Shown piece by piece: positions 6,411 through 11,142 of a DNA stretch of 11,142 nt. This DNA comes from Candidatus Parcubacteria bacterium (GTDB lineage: Bacteria; Patescibacteriota; Patescibacteriia; JAACEG01): contig JAGLTA010000063.1 in NCBI GenBank assembly GCA_023135505.1, positions 1-11,142 of the forward strand. Reading direction: 5' to 3'. The stretch's first letter is position 1, and each line of letters begins with the position of its first letter. The translations under genes and the position numbers were made by a program. The notes beneath the pieces are model-generated. The model was given only the letters and a program-made list of their open reading frames with translations. It searched no databases and was not told the origin of the DNA.

Positions 6411-6510
6411 TAATTTACCTGCAATGCTCGAGGACAGGGAGTCGCCATATCATCCTATATGGCGCCCCGTTGGATAACGGGGCGAACCCCGATTTACAGG
6501 ACTCCCGCCA
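6411..6510 (-). pseudogene. Broken tRNA-Gln 3'-half copy split by a 41-nt two-hairpin insert
   Basis: Positions 6411-6442 repeat 6515-6546 (3' flank, acceptor 3' strand and T-stem of tRNA-Gln UUG) with one mismatch. Positions 6484-6502 repeat 6548-6566 (T-loop, variable region and anticodon-stem edge) exactly. Between them, 41 nt (6443-6483) sit in the T-loop in place of one base. The 5' half of the tRNA (D-arm, anticodon loop, 5' acceptor) is absent, so this cannot be a working tRNA. It might be an insertion into a duplicated tRNA end, or a separate structured RNA: the outer bases 6437-6443 and 6500-6506 pair as a 7-bp stem around a 70-nt region. Confidence 0.7.
6443..6484. repeat. Tandem two-hairpin insert in the tRNA copy
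   Basis: Hairpin 1 pairs CGCCATAT (6443-6450) with 6457-6464 around a 6-nt loop. Hairpin 2 pairs CGCCCCGTT (6463-6471) with 6476-6484 around a 4-nt loop; the two share a base or two at the junction. In minus-strand sense the loops are AGGATG and ATCC, which are complementary over 4 nt (GGAT/ATCC) and could form a kissing contact. Hairpin 2 closely matches the hairpin at 1968-1985. Confidence 0.75.
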
Positions 6511-6530
6511 ATAATAATTTACCTGCAATG

Positions 6531-6601
6531 CTCGGGGACAGGGAGTTGAACCCCGATTTACAGGACCAAAACCTGCTGTCCTACCATTAGACGATCCCCG
6601 A
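6531..6601 (-). tRNA. tRNA-Gln (anticodon UUG)
   Basis: On the minus strand the acceptor TCGGGGA (6601-6595) pairs with TCCCCGA (6538-6532), with G as discriminator (6531). The D-stem GTC/GAC, the anticodon stem GCAGG/CCTGT with loop TTTTGGT (anticodon TTG after U33), and a T-stem CGGGG/CCCTG with loop TTCAACT are all complete. It decodes CAA. CCA is not encoded. The U1-A72 pair is typical of tRNA-Gln. Confidence 0.95.
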
Positions 6602-6618
6602 GCGTTATAGATAAATTG

Positions 6619-6689
6619 TTCCGAGGCAGGGATTTGAACCCCGATTAACTGGACCAGAACCAGCCGTCCTACCATTAGACGACCTCGGA
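6619..6689 (-). tRNA. tRNA-Gln (anticodon CUG)
   Basis: On the minus strand the acceptor TCCGAGG (6689-6683) pairs with CCTCGGA (6626-6620), discriminator A (6619). The anticodon stem GCTGG/CCAGT holds loop TTCTGGT, giving anticodon CTG, and the T-stem CGGGG/CCCTG holds TTCAAAT. It decodes CAG. CCA is not encoded. It lies 17 bp upstream of the UUG gene and is very similar in sequence, so the pair arose by duplication. Confidence 0.95.
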
Positions 6690-6746
6690 AATAACATCAT
6701 CAATCTTAACCTGTTTTTTTGCGAATTGCAAGAGTATCTGATATTT
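6684..6746 (-). pseudogene. Decayed duplicate of the rplI 3' end
   Basis: Read on the minus strand, 21 codons give KYQILLQFAKKQVKIDDVIS plus E, matching the bL9 C-terminus KHKILLKFAKKQVEIEVVLE of the gene at 7234-7674 (12 of 21 residues identical, same frame). At DNA level a 12-base and a 7-base exact run occur in the same register. The frame then runs into the tRNA and stops at TAA 6677-6675. No ATG start exists and the rest of bL9 is missing, so it looks like a relic, not a gene. Confidence 0.5.
6703..6731 (-). promoter_or_regulatory. Candidate promoter of the tRNA-Gln pair (TTGCAA-17-TAAGAT)
   Basis: On the minus strand TTGCAA (6731-6726), a 17-bp spacer and TAAGAT (6708-6703) lie just before the first tRNA, with a predicted start only a few bases upstream of 6689. 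The segment overlaps the decayed rplI-like tail at 6684-6746. Confidence 0.5.
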
Positions 6747-6808
6747 TATATTACTATACACCGTTCTTATAAGATCGCTAATCTTTATTTTAATAGTTTA
6801 AAGCAATT

Positions 6809-7192
6809 TTACAAATTTTCATCTATAAATTTTTTTAACGCGGCTAAATCCCTTTTGTCTTTATCGTAATAAAATGTTTTTATGCCGACAGATTTAGCGC
6901 TTTTTACCGCATCTTTGTTGTGTTCAAAATAGATTGCATCTTTGGCGTCAAGATTAAAATATTCAAGCAGCATTTCGTAATATTTTGGATCAGTTTTTTC
7001 AGGGTTATGCTTTAATGTAAATACTTCATAGGGCATATTATTTAACCCAAATTTTTTCATTTTTTCATCAGTCGCCCCAGTTAGAATAATTTTTTTGTTA
7101 GGATATTTTTTAAGCATTTTATGCATTTTATCAAAAATTCCTTCGCCCTTAATAACAAAAGCGTGAATTGCGTCTACTAAAATTGTTTTCAT
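6809..7192 (-). CDS. Small HAD-like protein with degenerate catalytic motifs
   Basis: The 127-residue protein has the layout of a minimal haloacid-dehalogenase (HAD) Rossmann domain without a cap: motif I strand KTILVDAIHAF (2-12), motif II strand KIILTGAT (34-41, Thr38), a motif III Lys in EKTDPKYYE (Lys66) and motif IV strand DAIYFEHNKDAVKSAKSVGIKT (85-106). In active HAD enzymes motif I is DxDx(T/V); here Asp7 is kept but the +2 residue is Ile9. Motif IV, normally with one or two Asp, reads FEHN. So phosphatase activity is doubtful and a binding or regulatory role is possible. It lies 41 bp downstream of rplI on the same strand and may be co-transcribed with it. Family assignment is good, function unknown. 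Confidence 0.78.
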   Translation of the reverse strand: MKTILVDAIHAFVIKGEGIFDKMHKMLKKYPNKKIILTGATDEKMKKFGLNNMPYEVFTLKHNPEKTDPKYYEMLLEYFNLDAKDAIYFEHNKDAVKSAKSVGIKTFYYDKDKRDLAALKKFIDENL

Positions 7193-7233
7193 GTTATTGT
7201 TGATTAGTAAAATTTAAATATTTTTAAATAGAA

Positions 7234-7674
7234 TCATTGCTTTTCCAAAACAACCTCAATTTCAACCTGTTTTTTCGCGAATTTCAAAAGTATTTTATGC
7301 TTCCCTGTTGTTTTAATTGGTTTTTTTAATAATACTTGCTTCTCTTTTACTAAAAAATTTTGTTTTTGCAATTCGCTGGCGACCGCCCTTGAGTCAATAG
7401 CGGCGTAAAGTTTGCCTTGCTCATTTGTTTTAACTTTTATTTTTAATTTTAACCCCTTTATTTTTTCAGCGATTTTTTTATCGCTAACCAGCGCTTTTTT
7501 AACAACGCTGGCGTTTTTAGTGTTCTGTTTTTTCGCCTCCGCTATTGTTTGCGCGTTTGCGATTTTAGCCAAACTGTTCGGCAGTAAAAAATTATCTGCA
7601 TAGCCATTTTTAACCTTTTTAACATCGCCAACATCGCCTAATCCTTTAATCTGTTTTAATAAAACTACTTTCAT
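7234..7674 (-). CDS. rplI: Large ribosomal subunit protein bL9
   Basis: bL9 binds 23S rRNA near the L1 stalk base and helps keep reading frame and spacing between ribosomes. The 146-residue protein is full length: an N-terminal rRNA-binding domain with the signature VVLLKQIKGLGDVGDVKKVKNGYADNFLLPNSLA (3-36; the family pattern has G-x2-G and GYaRNyLxPxxxA), a long charged connecting helix (about 40-75, rich in Lys and Ala), and a C-terminal domain ending KFAKKQVEIEVVLE. The ATG at 7672-7674 begins the conserved MKVVLL. It probably starts a minus-strand unit continuing into the HAD-like gene. Several CPR groups are reported to lack bL9, so its presence is useful for placing the organism. A decayed copy of its 3' end lies at 6684-6746. 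Confidence 0.97.
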   Translation of the reverse strand: MKVVLLKQIKGLGDVGDVKKVKNGYADNFLLPNSLAKIANAQTIAEAKKQNTKNASVVKKALVSDKKIAEKIKGLKLKIKVKTNEQGKLYAAIDSRAVASELQKQNFLVKEKQVLLKKPIKTTGKHKILLKFAKKQVEIEVVLEKQ

Positions 7675-7718
7675 ATAAATTTTTGTTTATTAAATTTAAC
7701 GCGATAAACTTAAAAATT

Positions 7719-7865
7719 TGTCATCCTGAATTTATTTCAGGATCTGTGTTTGCTGCCAGTTAAATATTACTCAGCAAGATAAATTATGACGCTTAAAGTT
7801 TTATTGACCTTAATCATAATATAGCGAATAGTAGCGACAGATTCTGAAACAAGTTCAGAATGACA
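7719..7865. repeat. Palindromic interspersed element (TGTCATCCTGAA family), about 147 bp
   Basis: The left end 7719-7747 (TGTCATCCTGAA...GGATCTGT) is an imperfect inverted copy of the right end 7837-7865 (ACAGATTCTGAA...ATGACA): 29-nt arms with a few mismatches around an AT-rich 89-bp centre. It has no open frame. It is MITE-like in form and ends 9 bp from the stop codon of the S41 protease gene, where it could also act as a transcript end. A related element starts at 11000. Confidence 0.8.
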
Positions 7866-7874
7866 GGCAGAAAT

Positions 7875-9113
7875 TTAATCGTTTAATATCTCTAAGGCTT
7901 TGTCTAATTGCGGATCGCGGTCGCTACTGTAATCTTCTTCCGTCAGTTCAACTTCAATATCGGGCGCGATCCCTTCGCCGTCAATCATTCTTTCATTCGG
8001 CGTAAGCCATTTAGCGACAGTTAATTTAATATTAGACCCGTCGCTTAAGTGGCGCAAATCCTGCACAGATCCTTTTCCAAAAGACTGCTTGCCGATTATT
8101 GTTGCTAAGCCGTGATCTTGCAAGGCGCCAGCGACAATCTCCGATGCTGAAGCGCTGCCCTCGTTAATCAGCGCCACTGTTGGAAGCGCGGCAAGTTCAG
8201 CGCGTCCGCGCGATTTGTAATAATTTTTATTATTCTGGCTGAATTTTTCAACAACAATTATATCGCCTTTTTTAATCCAACTTTCCGCAATATCAGTGGC
8301 AATTCCCAAAAAACCGCCTGGATTATTCCTTAAATCCAAAACAACGCCTTGTAAATTTTTTCCTAAATTTTCTTGTATCGCCTGTCCGAACAGATCTGCG
8401 GTATCCTGATTAAAATGCGAAATTTTAATATATAAAATGTTGTTTTCTTTTAATTCCCATTTAACAGTTTCGTAATGGATGCGCCCGCGGACAATCTCTA
8501 TTTTTTGCGTTTCATCCTGCCCGTCGCGAAAAATCGTTAAAATAACTTTTGTTCCGGCTTCACCTCTGATCAACCGAACGGCTCCGTCAAGAGAAAGGTA
8601 GGTAGTGTCAGCATCATCAATTTTATATACTTTATCTCCAGCTTTCAATCCCGCTTTTTCTGCTGGACTATCAGGTAGTGGCGAAATAATTGTTAAAATA
8701 TTATTTTTTATTCCTATTTCAGCGCCTATACCTTCAAATTCTGATGTTAATTCTTGCGCAAATTCTTCAGCTGTTTTCGGCTCCATAAATATAGAATATG
8801 GATCCCCGAGCGAAGCGACTTGCCCTGCTATCGCCCCATAGAGCAGTTTTGTTTCCGAAATTGGCCTGTCAATATAGGAATCTTGAATTATATCCCACGC
8901 TTCCCAAAAAAGGTTAAAGTCAGCGTCTTTTGACAGATAATCAGGTAGTTCGTCTTTATTAAGAACAAGCCCGCCAGCGTTAGAAATCCCCCTTTCTTTT
9001 TCGGTTTCTTCGCCGACAACTACGCCAAAAACAAAACTTGTTATAATTATCAGGATTGTTAAATTAAAAATAAAAAAAGTTTTCCAGAACCTATTTTTTT
9101 TAGATTGTTGCAT
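7875..9113 (-). CDS. S41 family C-terminal processing peptidase (CtpA/Prc type)
   Basis: This is a membrane-anchored serine protease that trims or degrades extracytoplasmic proteins from the C-terminus. The 412-residue protein has a basic N-terminus and a hydrophobic anchor (about 13-34), a short linker region, a PDZ domain (about 125-210, with SPAEKAGLKAGD as the carboxylate-loop side) and an S41 catalytic domain (about 215-390). The catalytic Ser322 is in NEGSASASE (317-325) and the general-base Lys347 is in SFGKGSVQ; the 25-residue spacing equals that of Ser430/Lys455 in E. coli Prc. The LRNNPGG motif (261-267) of the family is present. All needed residues are intact. The gene starts 2 bp after the PorB stop codon, so both probably lie in one operon. 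The substrate is not visible. Confidence 0.95.
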   Translation of the reverse strand: MQQSKKNRFWKTFFIFNLTILIIITSFVFGVVVGEETEKERGISNAGGLVLNKDELPDYLSKDADFNLFWEAWDIIQDSYIDRPISETKLLYGAIAGQVASLGDPYSIFMEPKTAEEFAQELTSEFEGIGAEIGIKNNILTIISPLPDSPAEKAGLKAGDKVYKIDDADTTYLSLDGAVRLIRGEAGTKVILTIFRDGQDETQKIEIVRGRIHYETVKWELKENNILYIKISHFNQDTADLFGQAIQENLGKNLQGVVLDLRNNPGGFLGIATDIAESWIKKGDIIVVEKFSQNNKNYYKSRGRAELAALPTVALINEGSASASEIVAGALQDHGLATIIGKQSFGKGSVQDLRHLSDGSNIKLTVAKWLTPNERMIDGEGIAPDIEVELTEEDYSSDRDPQLDKALEILND

Positions 9114-9115
9114 AT

Positions 9116-10015
9116 TTATAATATTTTTATATTTTTTATATTTTCATCAGCTATTTTTTGAATTTTCTTAATTTCAACTTGCCCGCTTTCGCTTTTAAAA
9201 AGATGTTTGAACCTTTTTTGCAGTTTTAGATATTCTTCAACCGCAGGGCGGTTTTTAGGACAAGACATAACCTTTGTGATTTTTCCGTATTCGGCTTCAA
9301 ATATCGGCCAAAGACCTGTTTGATGCGCCAATATTCCGATTTTAATTGTGTCTTTTGGATCAATTCCCCAGCCCGGAACGCAAGGGACTAAAATTTGCAC
9401 ATATTTCGGACCAGTGAAAGACAGCGCTTTTTTAATTTTATTTTTTATGTCCATTGGATATCCGACGCTTGCGGTCGCGACATAAGCGACGCGATGCGCC
9501 ATGGCGATTGCAGGCATATTTTTCTTGCGGAAAGCCGAGCCGAACGACTGCTCTCCTGATGGGCTGGTCGTGGTATGAGCGCCGTAAGGTGTCGCTCCGG
9601 ATGCCTGCACACCTGTGTTCATATACGCTTCATTATCATAGCAGATATAGAGAATGTCCTCGCCCCTTTCCCACATTCCTGAAATCAGCCCGAAGCCGAT
9701 GTCATAGCTTGCGCCGTCTCCGCCTTGGGCAATAACATTTATTTTTTTATCTTGCGCTTTTTGTTTTAATCCTGCGGAAATTCCAGAAGCGACGGCTGAC
9801 GCGTTTTCAAAAAGAGAGTGTATCCAAGGCATTCCCCATGCAGTTTCAGGATATGGCGTCGTAGTCACTTCCAGGCAGCCAGTGGCGTTTGAAATTATCG
9901 TATTCGGCCCGGCGGCCTCAGCTGCCAGCCGTGCCGCGATTATCTGCCCGCACCCGCCGCAGGCGCGATGCCCAGAGGATAAAGCTTGATTGGGTTTTTG
10001 TTTGGTTTTATTCAT
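9116..10015 (-). CDS. porB: Pyruvate:ferredoxin oxidoreductase beta subunit (TPP-binding)
   Basis: PorB carries the thiamine diphosphate site of pyruvate:ferredoxin oxidoreductase (pyruvate to acetyl-CoA, reducing ferredoxin). The 299-residue protein shows the TPP motif starting GGDGASYDIGFG (98-109) and ending at DNEAYMNTG (127-135), and the specificity region TPYGAHTTTSP (142-152). Four conserved cysteines expected to bind a 4Fe-4S cluster are Cys19 and Cys22 (CGGC), Cys47 (ATGCLEV) and Cys212 (VPCVPGWG). Length is normal for a separate beta subunit. No alpha, gamma or delta subunit is next to it: upstream is a divergent regulatory region, downstream is the S41 protease. A partner elsewhere in the genome is required. 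Another 2-oxoacid substrate is possible. A promoter sits at 10063-10091. Confidence 0.92.
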   Translation of the reverse strand: MNKTKQKPNQALSSGHRACGGCGQIIAARLAAEAAGPNTIISNATGCLEVTTTPYPETAWGMPWIHSLFENASAVASGISAGLKQKAQDKKINVIAQGGDGASYDIGFGLISGMWERGEDILYICYDNEAYMNTGVQASGATPYGAHTTTSPSGEQSFGSAFRKKNMPAIAMAHRVAYVATASVGYPMDIKNKIKKALSFTGPKYVQILVPCVPGWGIDPKDTIKIGILAHQTGLWPIFEAEYGKITKVMSCPKNRPAVEEYLKLQKRFKHLFKSESGQVEIKKIQKIADENIKNIKIL

Positions 10016-10062
10016 AGTATAATAAATTTGGTAATAATATTCTGTTTGTTTAATTCAATTTT

Positions 10063-10091
10063 ATTTTACTTCATAATACAAAATTACGCAA
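10063..10091 (-). promoter_or_regulatory. porB promoter (TTGCGT-17-TAAAAT)
   Basis: On the minus strand TTGCGT (10091-10086) is followed after 17 bp by TAAAAT (10068-10063), about 48 bp before the porB ATG. The -35 matches those of dnaA and the trxB-like gene. Confidence 0.6.
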
Positions 10092-10119
10092 TACCGCTTT
10101 TTGAATTTTTAAATAGTAT

Positions 10120-10154
10120 GGGCGGGTTGCGACCTGCCCCCACTCTGTTTTTTT
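10120..10154 (+). terminator. Terminator-like hairpin with T-run
   Basis: GGGCGGGT (10120-10127) pairs with ACCTGCCC (10132-10139), one G-T pair, 4-nt loop TGCG. Eight bases later a run of 7 T (10148-10154) follows on the plus strand. No plus-strand gene lies upstream, so this is more likely one of the GC-rich palindromic repeats common in such genomes than a gene terminator. Confidence 0.4.
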
Positions 10155-10162
10155 AATGTCTA

Positions 10163-10190
10163 TTGAAATATTATTAAAATAATCTATGCT
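10163..10190 (+). promoter_or_regulatory. Candidate efp promoter (TTGAAA-16-TATGCT)
   Basis: TTGAAA (10163-10168), 16 bp, TATGCT (10185-10190). If used, the transcript would start near 10198 and carry the whole 145-bp palindrome in its leader. Confidence 0.4.
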
Positions 10191-10211
10191 TAAGGAAAAA
10201 TATATCTAACA

Positions 10212-10356
10212 CCTGTCTTTGCGAGCGGAGTGCAACGGAGCGAAGCAATCTCATTACTAAACGAGCTAATTTATAGTCATAGATTTTTTCGTTTAGCAAT
10301 GAGATTGCTTCGTCGCTCTCTCTCATTGCGTTCGCTCGGTTCCTCGCAAAGACAGG
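10212..10356. repeat. Palindromic element upstream of efp, 145 bp
   Basis: Outer arms CCTGTCTTTGCGAG (10212-10225) and 10343-10356 are perfect inverted copies. Inner arms 10241-10264 (CGAAGCAATCTCATTACTAA and onward) and 10289-10312 pair with one mismatch. The bases between the outer and inner arms pair only partly, and the central loop is 10265-10288. The GCGAGCG...CGAAGCAATCTC wording belongs to a widespread class of intergenic palindromes seen in many bacteria. The right end supplies an AGGA (10354-10357) at Shine-Dalgarno distance from the efp ATG. Confidence 0.85.
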
Positions 10357-10368
10357 ACGAAAAACACC

Positions 10369-10926
10369 ATGCTTTCAATTAATGAGATAAAATTAAACAA
10401 AACGATTAAAATTAATAACGAGCCGTATTCGGTCGTTTCCGCGCAACACCTTAAAATTGGGCGCGGTGGCGCGATTTTAAAGACGAAATTAAAGAATTTA
10501 ATCAGCGGAAATGTTTTAGATCACACTTTTAAAGGCGCTGACAAGGCGGAAGAAGCGGATTTAGCGCGCTCAAAAGCTGATTTTCTGTATCAAGAAGGCG
10601 ATGAATATTTTTTTATGGACCAGGTCTCTTTTGAGCAGTTCTCTTTTGATAAAAACCTGCTCGGCGCTAAAACGGATTTTTTAAAAGACGGTCTTGAAGT
10701 TGATGTTTTAAATTTTGAAGACAGTCCAGTAGCGATAGATCTTCCGAAAAAAGTTGAATTAAAGGTTGTTGAAGCCCCGCCCGGAATTAAAGGCGACACG
10801 GCGCAAGGCGGAACAAAGCAGGTTGTTTTGGAAACAGGCGCGACAATAAATGTCCCGCTCTTTATAAATGCAGACGACATTGTGCGGGTGAACACTGAGA
10901 CAGGGAAGTATGTTGAGAGAGTTTAG
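10369..10926 (+). CDS. efp: Elongation factor P
   Basis: EF-P binds between the ribosomal P and E sites and relieves stalling at proline runs. The 185-residue protein is full length with three domains: the KOW-like domain I (about 1-63), a middle OB domain (about 66-127, with FLYQEGDEYFFMDQVSFEQ) and the C-terminal OB domain (about 128-185, with PPGIKGDTA and GATINVPLFI). The tip loop of domain I reads KIGRGGA, so residue 32 is Arg where E. coli has the modified Lys34 (PGKGQA). Arg at this position is rhamnosylated by EarP in Pseudomonas and Neisseria; whether it is modified here is unknown. The ATG at 10369 begins the usual short N-terminus. An AGGA lies 11 bp upstream, inside the end of a palindromic repeat. 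Confidence 0.97.
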   Translation: MLSINEIKLNKTIKINNEPYSVVSAQHLKIGRGGAILKTKLKNLISGNVLDHTFKGADKAEEADLARSKADFLYQEGDEYFFMDQVSFEQFSFDKNLLGAKTDFLKDGLEVDVLNFEDSPVAIDLPKKVELKVVEAPPGIKGDTAQGGTKQVVLETGATINVPLFINADDIVRVNTETGKYVERV

Positions 10927-10999
10927 ATAAATTTTCAATTTTCAATCAATTTTTAATTTGAAATGAAATTTAAATAAATAAATTTTAGTTATTTAAAAT

Positions 11000-11142
11000 T
11001 GTCATCCTGAATGAAGCGATAGCGAAATGAAGGATCTGTTTTGATTATTGCTGAATTATTTTAAAATTATTTCAGTTTGATATTTAGTTGCCTAAAAATA
11101 TTTCGTTATTAGTAAAACAGATTCTTCGGCTATCGCCTCAGA
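11000..11142. repeat. Palindromic interspersed element (TGTCATCCTGAA family), cut by the window end
   Basis: The left arm 11000-11042 (TGTCATCCTGAA...GGATCTGTTTT) is matched by an inverted, gapped copy at 11114-11142 (AAAACAGATTCTTCGGCTAT and onward, to the window end). The terminal ATGACA expected on the right lies beyond the window. It shares its ends with 7719-7865 but has an extra GCGATAGC segment in the arm. No open frame. The 73 bp between efp and this element are AT-rich with no recognisable signal. Confidence 0.75.

Larger units (their letters stand above)
10016..10368. other. Divergent intergenic region porB/efp (353 bp, no gene)
   Basis: No coding frame was found. The region holds the porB promoter (10063-10091), a GC-rich hairpin with a T-run (10120-10154), a candidate efp promoter (10163-10190) and the 145-bp palindromic element (10212-10356) that ends just before efp. 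Confidence 0.7.

Noticed and set aside
6437..6510. Possible plus-strand tRNA: 74 nt, 7-bp acceptor-like stem and GCCA end
   Set aside because: The length and ends look right, but no T-arm can form (CGAAC cannot pair with TACAG) and the D-arm is a long plain hairpin. The pairing bases are explained by the tRNA-Gln duplicate plus insert.
6415..6675. 86-codon open frame on the minus strand over the tRNA cluster
   Set aside because: It runs through both tRNA-Gln genes and the broken copy; its peptide is just translated tRNA sequence.
1..11142. CRISPR array, transposase, phage or toxin-antitoxin system
   Set aside because: No regularly spaced direct repeats and no protein of these types in any frame; repeats seen are isolated palindromes.
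1..11142. Alternative code with UGA as glycine
   Set aside because: TGA ends rubrerythrin and the trxB-like gene at family-typical lengths, and no conserved glycine is encoded by TGA.

Overview
This 11.1-kb AT-rich window looks like chromosomal DNA around the replication origin of a small-genome bacterium, most likely a Patescibacteria/CPR member. That placement is inference. It rests on the divergent MurG G-loop, the degenerate small HAD protein, the Arg-tipped EF-P and many short palindromic intergenic elements. TGA is used as a stop (rubrerythrin, TrxB-like), so the UGA-as-glycine code of Gracilibacteria/Absconditabacteria does not apply.

Layout. 1-189: start of dnaN (minus, cut by the window edge). 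190-475: dnaA-dnaN spacer with phased DnaA boxes, an AT-rich tract and a DnaA-trio-like series, a strong oriC candidate. 476-1810: dnaA (minus). 1811-2014: dnaA promoter, a second phased DnaA-box array and a hairpin element. 2015-3112: GT4 glycosyltransferase (minus). 3223-4134: thioredoxin-reductase-like flavoprotein (plus). 4218-4748: membrane-anchored unknown protein (plus). 4750-6386: murG and rubrerythrin (minus, ATGA overlap). 6411-6689: two tRNA-Gln genes (UUG and CUG) and a broken third copy of the tRNA-Gln 3' half carrying a two-hairpin insert. 6809-7192: degenerate HAD-like protein. 7234-7674: ribosomal protein bL9. 7719-7865: palindromic interspersed repeat. 7875-10015: S41 C-terminal processing protease and PorB-like pyruvate:ferredoxin oxidoreductase beta subunit (minus, 2 bp apart). 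10016-10368: divergent regulatory region with a terminator-like hairpin and a 145-bp palindromic element. 10369-10926: efp (plus). 10927-11142: second copy of the TGTCATCCTGAA palindromic family, cut by the window end.

Functionally this is mostly core machinery: replication initiation (DnaA, DnaN, oriC), translation (bL9, EF-P, both glutamine tRNAs), envelope (MurG, GT4, S41 protease), and redox or anaerobic metabolism (rubrerythrin, TrxB-like, PorB). I see no CRISPR array, transposase, phage gene or toxin-antitoxin pair. The most interesting signals are the bipartite oriC with two 11-bp-phased DnaA-box triplets, the broken tRNA-Gln copy with its hairpin insert, a hairpin family with a compensatory base-pair change at two loci, a decayed rplI tail that now looks like the tRNA promoter, and residue changes in TrxB, MurG, HAD and EF-P.
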